Made by a program: the position numbers and the translations under genes. This document shows, one piece after another, positions 5,391 to 11,280 of a DNA stretch of 14,462 nt (the stretch's first letter is position 1; each line of letters begins with the position of its first letter). The notes under the pieces were generated by a model. That model worked only from the letters and a program-made list of their open reading frames with translations. It was not told where the DNA came from and did no database searches. Origin of the DNA: JBDGSM01 sp042217615 (GTDB lineage Archaea; Nanohalarchaeota; Nanosalinia; Nanosalinales; Nanosalinaceae); the NCBI GenBank assembly GCA_042217615.1, contig JBDGSI010000065.1, positions 1 through 14,462 of the forward strand, in the 5' to 3' direction.

Positions 5391-5415
5391 GATAAACATA
5401 CAAGAGATAATCTTG
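5391..5415 (+). promoter_or_regulatory. ABC operon promoter with candidate operator
   Basis: GATAAACATA at 5391-5400 is a TATA-like element centred about 25 bases before the ATG at 5420. It is followed directly by an inverted repeat, CAAGA-5 bases-TCTTG (5401-5415), lying between the TATA element and the start codon. That is the classic place for a repressor, and the divergent GbsR-like protein is the obvious candidate. Confidence 0.4.
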
Positions 5416-5419
5416 ATGT

Positions 5420-6169
5420 ATGAGCCTGATCAAGTTAGAGGAAGTAGTGAAAGAGTATCAGATGGGAGAGAACACTGTAAAGGCCTTGAGAGGTTCCAGC
5501 CTCGAAATCAAGTCAGGCGATTTTGTAGCAATTATGGGGCCTTCAGGCAGCGGGAAAAGTACTTTGATGAATATGGTAGGTGCTTTAGACGTACCTACCT
5601 CTGGAAAGGTAGAGCTGGATGGAGAGGATCTTTCCACGCTTTCTGAGAACCAGTTAGCTGTTTTAAGAAGTAAAAAGGTTGGCTTTGTATTTCAAAAGTT
5701 TAATCTTATCTCCTCTATGACTGCTCAGGAGAACGTTGCACTACCCATGCTTTTCAGAGGGAAGTCAAGGAAGAAACGTATGAAAAGATCGAAAAAACTT
5801 CTCAGCGACATGGGGCTGGGAGATAGACTGGATCATATGCCTTCAGAGCTTTCAGGAGGACAGCAGCAACGTGTTTCAATTTCAAGAGCCTTGGCCAACG
5901 ACCCCGATATTGTATTAGCTGACGAGCCTACAGGAAACCTGGACACAGAGACCGGGGACCAGGTTATGGAACTGTTGAAAGAGCTTAACGAGGAAGAAGG
6001 AAAAACCATAATCATGGTGACACACGACCCTCACGATGCAGAGTACGCAGAATATATAGTCGATATCACAGACGGCGTAACAACCAAGAAAAAGAAGGAA
6101 GAAGACTACAATCTTACAAACAGAGCTTTAAACCAGCCAAACGAAAAGGCCTCGGAAAACAAAAAATAA
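5420..6169 (+). CDS. MacB/LolD-type ABC transporter ATPase
   Basis: The 249-residue protein has all ABC ATPase motifs: Walker A at 40-47 (GPSGSGKS), Q-loop Gln92, signature LSGGQQQ at 144-150, Walker B at 163-169 (DIVLADE) followed by PTGNLD, and H-loop His202 (THDPHD). The ADEPTGNLD string and the short N-terminal part place it with the MacB/LolD/FtsE group that works with FtsX-type permeases. The last 30 or so residues (from about 222) are a polar Lys/Glu/Asn-rich tail beyond the usual domain. It powers the two permeases encoded downstream. The next gene starts four bases after its stop. No Shine-Dalgarno site precedes the ATG, and a leaderless transcript is expected. Confidence 0.94.
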   Translation: MSLIKLEEVVKEYQMGENTVKALRGSSLEIKSGDFVAIMGPSGSGKSTLMNMVGALDVPTSGKVELDGEDLSTLSENQLAVLRSKKVGFVFQKFNLISSMTAQENVALPMLFRGKSRKKRMKRSKKLLSDMGLGDRLDHMPSELSGGQQQRVSISRALANDPDIVLADEPTGNLDTETGDQVMELLKELNEEEGKTIIMVTHDPHDAEYAEYIVDITDGVTTKKKKEEDYNLTNRALNQPNEKASENKK

Positions 6170-6173
6170 TACT

Positions 6174-7352
6174 ATGGAACAACTAGCCACACTTACAACG
6201 CTTTTAATCCTTTTAACAGGATTTACAGCCGCAAACACAAGTATAGAAGTTCAAAAAATGAGTACAGAGCCCTCACCTTTAAAAGTAGGGCAGTATGCAG
6301 ATGTACAGTTTAAGGTAGTTAATACAGGAAGCAGCGATGCCGAAAACGTCTCTGTAGAGTTTTTGGAGAAGTATCCTTTCTCTGTAGACCCTGACAACAC
6401 CAAGAAATGGAGAATTGCCTCTCTTGAAGGTGGAGATGCTTACCAGTTCAGGATGCAGGTACGTGTAGACCCTAACACTCTGCAGGGAGATGAAAAACTA
6501 GAGTTCAAGACTTCTTCAAAGAGACTGTCAAGCAGAACCCATTTGCTGCCTGTAAGCGTTGAAGCAGATGAAGACGGTTTGAACGTGGAAAAAGTTGAGT
6601 TCCCTGAAAAAGTGGTTCCAGGAACCAGCAGGACCATGAACTTCACCCTTGAAAACACAGCCAACACTTACTTCAGGAACATAGAGCTATCAGCCAATCC
6701 TTCAGCAGAGACCCCTGTGGTTGTACTCGGAACCTCCAAGGAGAACGTGGCCAGAATCGGACCTGACGAGTCAAAAACCGTTTCCTTCCGGTTAGCTGTA
6801 GACGAATCAGCAGATAACGGAGTCTACAGCATCCCTGTAGGCCTCAGTTACGAGACAGAAGCAGGAGCAAAGATACAGAAAGATGAATCAACCGGTATAG
6901 TAGTAGGCGGAAGGCCTCAGATCGAGCTCGGTGTAAACAACGGCGGAACCATTCCAGCAGGTTCGACAGGGACAGCAACGCTTAGGTTTGTTAACAGAGG
7001 GGAAGGAACCGCCAAGTTCACAAAGATAGAGGTAGAAAGCGGTGAAGGCTACAGCATTCTCTCCGGAGACAGCGTCTACCTCGGAGACATGAACCCTGAC
7101 GACTACCAGACAACAGAGCTAAATGTTCACGCCGACAAAGAGGCAGACACGGCTGAAATCCCTGTAGAGATCACATACCAGGAAAACGAGAAGGAGAAAA
7201 CTGTTACAAAGACCGCTGAGATAAACGTGCTGAACTCAACCGAGCAAAGCCTCTACACGGAAAGCGGAGGATCCCCGATCCTTCCAGCAGCAGTAATAAT
7301 CATCCTACTAGCAGCTGGAGGCCTCTACTGGAGAAGAAGACGGAAAAAGTAA
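6174..7352 (+). CDS. COG1361-type secreted surface protein, membrane-anchored
   Basis: The 392-residue protein has an N-terminal signal peptide (hydrophobic 4-20, ending near Ala-Ala-Asn). Three Ig-like beta domains follow, at about 24-130, 137-245 and 250-352. A C-terminal transmembrane helix lies at about 368-386 with a RRRRKK tail facing the cytoplasm. Each beta domain carries the 'VNTGSSDAENV' type of motif found in COG1361/CARDB-like archaeal surface proteins (VNTG, ENTANTYF, VNRGEGTAK). Four N-glycosylation sequons are visible (Asn21, Asn58, Asn156, Asn354). It lies between the ATPase and the permease genes, so it probably forms the extracellular part of the ABC complex, where MacA would be in bacteria. 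The assembly is inferred from gene order. Three repeated domains could form a stalk. Confidence 0.85.
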   Translation: MEQLATLTTLLILLTGFTAANTSIEVQKMSTEPSPLKVGQYADVQFKVVNTGSSDAENVSVEFLEKYPFSVDPDNTKKWRIASLEGGDAYQFRMQVRVDPNTLQGDEKLEFKTSSKRLSSRTHLLPVSVEADEDGLNVEKVEFPEKVVPGTSRTMNFTLENTANTYFRNIELSANPSAETPVVVLGTSKENVARIGPDESKTVSFRLAVDESADNGVYSIPVGLSYETEAGAKIQKDESTGIVVGGRPQIELGVNNGGTIPAGSTGTATLRFVNRGEGTAKFTKIEVESGEGYSILSGDSVYLGDMNPDDYQTTELNVHADKEADTAEIPVEITYQENEKEKTVTKTAEINVLNSTEQSLYTESGGSPILPAAVIIILLAAGGLYWRRRRKK

Positions 7353-7370
7353 AAAAACAAGGAAAGAACC

Positions 7371-8579
7371 ATGTTTGACTCCTTCAGACTGGCAGTCAGG
7401 AACATAAGATACAGGAAAAAACGTTCCTGGCTCACCATCATCGGCACACTCGTAGGAATACTTGCCATAGTCGCCCTGATCTCCATAGGCCAAGGCCTTC
7501 AGAACTCCGTCCAGCAAGAGATACAGGATCTTGGCGGCGACAAAGTCTTCATTTCTCCCGGAGGCGACAGCATATCCTCACGGTTCACAGCCAGCACCGC
7601 CAAACTCGAAGAAGACGACCTCCAAACCGTCAGAAACAGTAGAGGCGTAGACGAGGCCTCAGGTATAATATCCTCATCACTTCAAGGAAGCTACGGCAGC
7701 CAGAAAGAATTTCTAACAATACTGGGACTGCCAACAGGCCCTCACTCCAGCTTAATCAAACAGACTCAAGGCCTTGAAATCAAAGAAGGAAGATATCTTC
7801 GGAGAACAGATAAATACAGCATCATGGTAACCGAAGAATTTGCTGAAAACGCATTTGACGATCCTCTGGCCCTGAGATCAAAGATAGGGATAAACGGCAC
7901 AGAATACAGGATCGTAGGGATAGTAGAATCATCCGGAGCTACACAGGGAGGCGGAGTCTACATGCAGATAGACGAAGCACGTGCCGTAACAGGTAAGAAA
8001 AACGAATATGACCAGATTATAGCCAGGATAAGCGGAGGCTTCCAGCCAGAAGAAGTTGAAAAGAACATAAAACAGTCCCTTAGAAGCGCCAGAAACCTGG
8101 AGAAAGGAGAAGAAGACTTCACCACCAGGATAGCAGCAGATATTATAGACTCCTTCAGAAGCCAGCTATCTCTTATAAGAGGATTCCTTGTAGGCCTCGG
8201 AAGTATATCACTGCTTGTAGGAGGAGTAGGAATCATGAACACAATGTACACCTCAGTAACAGAGAGAACAAAAGAAATCGGGGTAATGAAAGCTGTAGGC
8301 GCCACAAACCGGCAAATCCTGAAAATATTCCTTATAGAATCAGGTATAATAGGCCTTATAGGAGGTATCCTAGGCATAATCTCAGGCCTAGGAGTAAGCT
8401 TTGCAGCCTCAAAAATAATTTCACAGCAAGTAGGCCTTACAATGGAGCCAGGAGCCAGTCCAGAACTAGTCCTAGGCTCTCTAGCGTTCGCATTCACTGT
8501 CGGAACAGTATCAGGATTCTTCCCAGCACGAAAAGCAGCTAAAATGAACCCTGTAGAAGCTTTGAGGTATGAAAAGTAA
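7371..8579 (+). CDS. MacB/FtsX-like ABC permease, first copy
   Basis: This 402-residue permease has the MacB layout: a basic cytoplasmic start (RYRKKRSW), TM1 at about 20-42, a large extracellular core domain at about 45-265, then TM2 (about 270-292), TM3 (about 318-345) and TM4 (about 365-385). The conserved FtsX segment GIMNTMYTSVTERTKEIGVMKAVGA lies after TM2, and the end FFPARKAAKMNPVEALRYE is the usual C-terminal signature. MacB-type systems mostly couple ATP hydrolysis to movements of the outer domain rather than passing substrate through the membrane. A weak AAGGAAAG site precedes the ATG. It overlaps the next gene by one base (TAATG) and is a clear paralogue of it; the two probably form a heterodimer. 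Confidence 0.92.
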   Translation: MFDSFRLAVRNIRYRKKRSWLTIIGTLVGILAIVALISIGQGLQNSVQQEIQDLGGDKVFISPGGDSISSRFTASTAKLEEDDLQTVRNSRGVDEASGIISSSLQGSYGSQKEFLTILGLPTGPHSSLIKQTQGLEIKEGRYLRRTDKYSIMVTEEFAENAFDDPLALRSKIGINGTEYRIVGIVESSGATQGGGVYMQIDEARAVTGKKNEYDQIIARISGGFQPEEVEKNIKQSLRSARNLEKGEEDFTTRIAADIIDSFRSQLSLIRGFLVGLGSISLLVGGVGIMNTMYTSVTERTKEIGVMKAVGATNRQILKIFLIESGIIGLIGGILGIISGLGVSFAASKIISQQVGLTMEPGASPELVLGSLAFAFTVGTVSGFFPARKAAKMNPVEALRYEK

Positions 8580-9784
8580 TGATAGAAGCCTACGCCAAAA
8601 TGAGTTACAGAAATATCTTCCGAAGAAAAAGAAGGACTCTTCTAACAGTTATAGGGATATTCATCGGGATTTCAGCAGTCGTTGCACTTGTATCGTTAGG
8701 TCAAGGCCTTGAAACCTCCATAGAAGAAGAGTTTCAGAGCATAGGCGCCAACAAGATATTCATCAATCCCGGAGGAAGCCTGACATCAAGCGGAGGACAG
8801 GTCTCCAGAAAACTTGACTCACAAGACCTTAGAGCCGTAAGATCTGTTAAAGGCATCTCAAAAGCTGACGGCGCATTATTCATGAACACAGGAGTCAGCG
8901 TAGGAGAAGAAACCGGCTTCCTACCTATAATAGGGATACCGGCCGAACAAAAAGAACTCGTCATGGAAAGCTGGGCAATGGAAATCAAAGAAGGAAGAAT
9001 GATAAGAAAAAACGACCAATACAACGTCGTAATAGGCAGCAGAGTCGCAAACCAGGCCTTCAACGACAAAATAGGTGTAAGATCCAATATACAGATAAAC
9101 AACGTTAAACACAGAGTAATAGGAGTGCTTGAAGCTACTGGAGACCCTTCAATCGATACAGCGATCGTAATACCTTTGAAACCGGCAAGAGATCTTATGG
9201 ACAGGGAAGAAACATATGACTGGCTGTTTGCAGAAGTAGATAAAGGCCTCAAAACCGAGAAAGTCAAGGCAGACGTTGAAAAAGCAATTAGAAACGAAAG
9301 AGGAGTTGAAAAAGGAGACGAGACATTCACTGTTTCAACCCAGGAAGACCTAGTAGCATCATTCTCCAGCATATTAAACGTTGTCAGAGGAGTAGTCATC
9401 GGGATTGCCTCAATATCTCTGTTTGTCGGCGCAGTAGGAATCATGAACACAATGTACACCTCAGTAACACAGAGAACAAGAGAAATCGGAGTAATGAAAG
9501 CTATCGGCGCAAAGAACGAACAGATAATGATGCTGTTCCTCCTGGAATCCGGAGCGATAGGTCTACTAGGTGGGATAACAGGTCTTATCTTTGGAGCAAC
9601 ACTCTCCTGGCTCGCAGCCATAAGCGCATCACAGTACGCCTCCCTCACCATAACACCTTACCTAGGACCAGAACTCCTACTAGGATCACTAACATTCTCC
9701 CTCATCCTAGGAATAATCTCCGGAGTGCTTCCTGCGAGGAGGGCAGCAGGCCTCGAACCAGCAGAGGCACTCAGATACGAATAA
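8579..9784 (+). CDS. MacB/FtsX-like ABC permease, second copy
   Basis: The 401-residue product repeats the layout of the preceding permease: a basic start (RRKRRTLL), TM1 at about 20-42, a core domain at about 45-265, three C-terminal membrane helices, and the end LPARRAAGLEPAEALRYE. The first ATG is preferred because it aligns with the start of the first copy; a second ATG at 8600 is possible. The TAATG overlap with the upstream gene implies translational coupling. A 37-base stretch at 9433-9469 is identical to 8225-8261 of the first copy, including silent sites, although the extracellular domains have diverged. It is the last gene of the operon. Its stop lies 16 bases from the convergent M42 gene. 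Confidence 0.92.
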   Translation: MIEAYAKMSYRNIFRRKRRTLLTVIGIFIGISAVVALVSLGQGLETSIEEEFQSIGANKIFINPGGSLTSSGGQVSRKLDSQDLRAVRSVKGISKADGALFMNTGVSVGEETGFLPIIGIPAEQKELVMESWAMEIKEGRMIRKNDQYNVVIGSRVANQAFNDKIGVRSNIQINNVKHRVIGVLEATGDPSIDTAIVIPLKPARDLMDREETYDWLFAEVDKGLKTEKVKADVEKAIRNERGVEKGDETFTVSTQEDLVASFSSILNVVRGVVIGIASISLFVGAVGIMNTMYTSVTQRTREIGVMKAIGAKNEQIMMLFLLESGAIGLLGGITGLIFGATLSWLAAISASQYASLTITPYLGPELLLGSLTFSLILGIISGVLPARRAAGLEPAEALRYE

Positions 9785-9788
9785 AAAA
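9783..9788 (-). terminator. U-tract after M42 aminopeptidase gene
   Basis: On the minus strand a run of six T follows the M42 stop by about 12 bases, inside the last codons of the convergent permease operon. No clear separate terminator is seen for the plus-strand operon. Confidence 0.4.
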
Positions 9789-9800
9789 GGGAATTTAACC

Positions 9801-10838
9801 CTAGAAGTAGTCAGGGAAATTCTCGGCAGCATCGACAATAAAGTCGACTGAGGCCTTGATGTCCGCCATCTTAACGACTTCTGTTGCCGAGTGCATATTT
9901 CTAAGAGGCACACCTACAGAACCTGTTGGAATACCTTCTTTCACCAGTTCTATGCCTGCAGCGTCAGTTGCCCCTCCTTCAATAATACCACGGGAGAACT
10001 CATGATCACCTTCCTCCGCAGTCTCTATAAGCCAGTTACGCACAGTCTCAGGAGTGATGAGGCCTCTACCTGAGGACTGGATCATCTGTATATCAACTCC
10101 TCCCCCAAGCTCAAGCTCAGACTCATCTGGTTCGACTCCAGGCACATCTCCTGCAATGGAGACATCAACTGCGAGCGCTACATCAGGTTCGACTCTGAAA
10201 GTACTTGTTTTTGCACCTTTAAGGCCTACCTCTTCCTGAGTGGAGAAGACGACAGCAAGTTCTTCCTTCCCCTCATACTTTTTCAAGGCCTCAATACCTA
10301 CAAGACATCCAACTCGGTTATCCATTGATTTTCCTGTCACCAGGTCGTCTCGAAGTTCTGCGGCTTCTCTTTCAAATGTTACAGTATCACCTACTTTCAC
10401 ACCAGCTTCTTCAACTTCTTCATCATCTTCAGCGCCGATGTCAATGAAAAGCTGCTCTTTCTCAGGCAGCTCCTCTCTCTTATCCTTATCCATCAAGTGA
10501 AGAGGTTTCATCCCTATGACACCAGTAACTTTTCCCTCTTCAGTATGAATTGTAACCCTCTGATTCATCAAAGACTGAAGCGTAACCCCGCCAACAAAAG
10601 TAAACTTGATAAACCCGTTCTCATCTATCCTTTTCACAGCGAGGCCTATCTGATCCATATGAGCGGCAACCATCAAAGTTTTATCGCCCCCACCTTTTCT
10701 CACAATCAGGTTGCCCATGTTATCTACTTCAACGCTGTCAGCGTATTCTTCTACTTCTCCACGGATTTTATCTCTTATTTCGCTCTCCTGACCGGATACT
10801 CCAGGAGTCTCCACGAGTTCCTTAAGCAAACCCTTCAT
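9801..10838 (-). CDS. M42 family (TET-type) aminopeptidase
   Basis: M42 enzymes form large tetrahedral assemblies in the cytoplasm and trim peptides left by the proteasome. The 345-residue length is normal. Expected residues are present: first metal ligand His60 (AAHMDQIG) with Asp62, bridging Asp173 (SMDNRVG), catalytic Glu202 and metal ligand Glu203 (STQEEVG), Asp225 (ALAVDVSIAGD) and His316 (RNMHSATE). The inserted PDZ-like dimerisation domain lies at about 70-165. The substrate preference (Leu, Glu or Lys type) cannot be read with confidence. The ATG at 10838 is 25 bases from a palindromic TATA element shared with the divergent fxsA gene, so the mRNA should be leaderless. Endoglucanase is an outdated name for this family. 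Confidence 0.94.
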   Translation of the reverse strand: MKGLLKELVETPGVSGQESEIRDKIRGEVEEYADSVEVDNMGNLIVRKGGGDKTLMVAAHMDQIGLAVKRIDENGFIKFTFVGGVTLQSLMNQRVTIHTEEGKVTGVIGMKPLHLMDKDKREELPEKEQLFIDIGAEDDEEVEEAGVKVGDTVTFEREAAELRDDLVTGKSMDNRVGCLVGIEALKKYEGKEELAVVFSTQEEVGLKGAKTSTFRVEPDVALAVDVSIAGDVPGVEPDESELELGGGVDIQMIQSSGRGLITPETVRNWLIETAEEGDHEFSRGIIEGGATDAAGIELVKEGIPTGSVGVPLRNMHSATEVVKMADIKASVDFIVDAAENFPDYF

Positions 10839-10842
10839 GTAA

Positions 10843-10884
10843 AGGCCTGCTGATTCAACCTTTAAATCTTCAACACAAAGGCCT
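10843..10884. promoter_or_regulatory. Symmetric bidirectional promoter (M42 / fxsA) flanked by AGGCCT
   Basis: TTTAAA at 10861-10866 lies exactly midway between the two divergent start codons: the A of each ATG is 25.5 bases from the centre. Two AGGCCT palindromes at 10843-10848 and 10879-10884 are also placed symmetrically, 18 bases either side of the same centre. Each therefore lies at -10 to -5 relative to its own ATG. The bases between TATA and AGGCCT are not symmetric. Confidence 0.55.
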
Positions 10885-10888
10885 TAAC

Positions 10889-11269
10889 ATGCTCAGATAC
10901 CTTGCTGTAACTCTTCTAATGCTGCCTTTCGTTGATCTGTATTTGTTAGTGGCTGCTGCAGGTTTTTTCGGTTTCTGGAAGACTTTGGCTGCGGTGCTTT
11001 TGACAGGTCTTGTGGGTGCTGAACTGATTAGAAGGGAAGGCCTTCACATTTTGAAGAAGCTGCAGATGTCTGTTACGGGTGGAGAGATTTCCCGGAATGT
11101 TTTGGAAGGTGGTTTGCTGGTGCTGGCAGGCCTGTTCTTGTTGACACCAGGATTTGTAACTGATGTTATGGGCTTTGCCATTGTTCTACGTCCTATCCGT
11201 GAGAGAGCTGTAGCACATGTAATGAATAGGGCAGGCGGTAATTTCCAGGTAGAAGTTCAAAGATTCTAA
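10889..11269 (+). CDS. fxsA: FxsA family membrane protein
   Basis: The 126-residue protein matches FxsA. A hydrophobic N-terminal half has two adjacent membrane helices (about 3-22 and 24-45, with PFVDLYLL and GFWKTLAAVLLTGLVGAELI). A polar cytoplasmic helix follows at about 46-68 (RREGLHILKKL). A second hydrophobic pair lies at about 71-101 with the typical LLTPGFVTDVMGF motif. FxsA was named in E. coli for relieving F-plasmid exclusion of phage T7; its basic cellular role is unknown. The ATG is leaderless by TATA spacing. The coding strand is unusually rich in G and T compared with the neighbouring transporter genes. It ends 10 bases from the convergent coiled-coil gene. Confidence 0.88.
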   Translation: MLRYLAVTLLMLPFVDLYLLVAAAGFFGFWKTLAAVLLTGLVGAELIRREGLHILKKLQMSVTGGEISRNVLEGGLLVLAGLFLLTPGFVTDVMGFAIVLRPIRERAVAHVMNRAGGNFQVEVQRF

Positions 11270-11274
11270 ACAAG

Positions 11275-11280
11275 TTTTTT
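11275..11280 (+). terminator. U-tract after fxsA
   Basis: Six T follow the fxsA stop by five bases and run into the 3' end of the convergent gene, a minimal archaeal terminator. Confidence 0.4.

Noticed and set aside
5316..5399. Upstream start at 5399 for the GbsR-like regulator
   Set aside because: The added 28 residues cover the TATA box and the inverted repeat and do not look like part of the helix-turn-helix domain.
8734..9651. A 305-codon open frame on the minus strand opposite the second permease
   Set aside because: The plus strand codes a clear FtsX-family permease with matching motifs and membrane helices. The antisense frame is Ser/Ile/Pro-rich and stays open only because of codon choice on the other strand.
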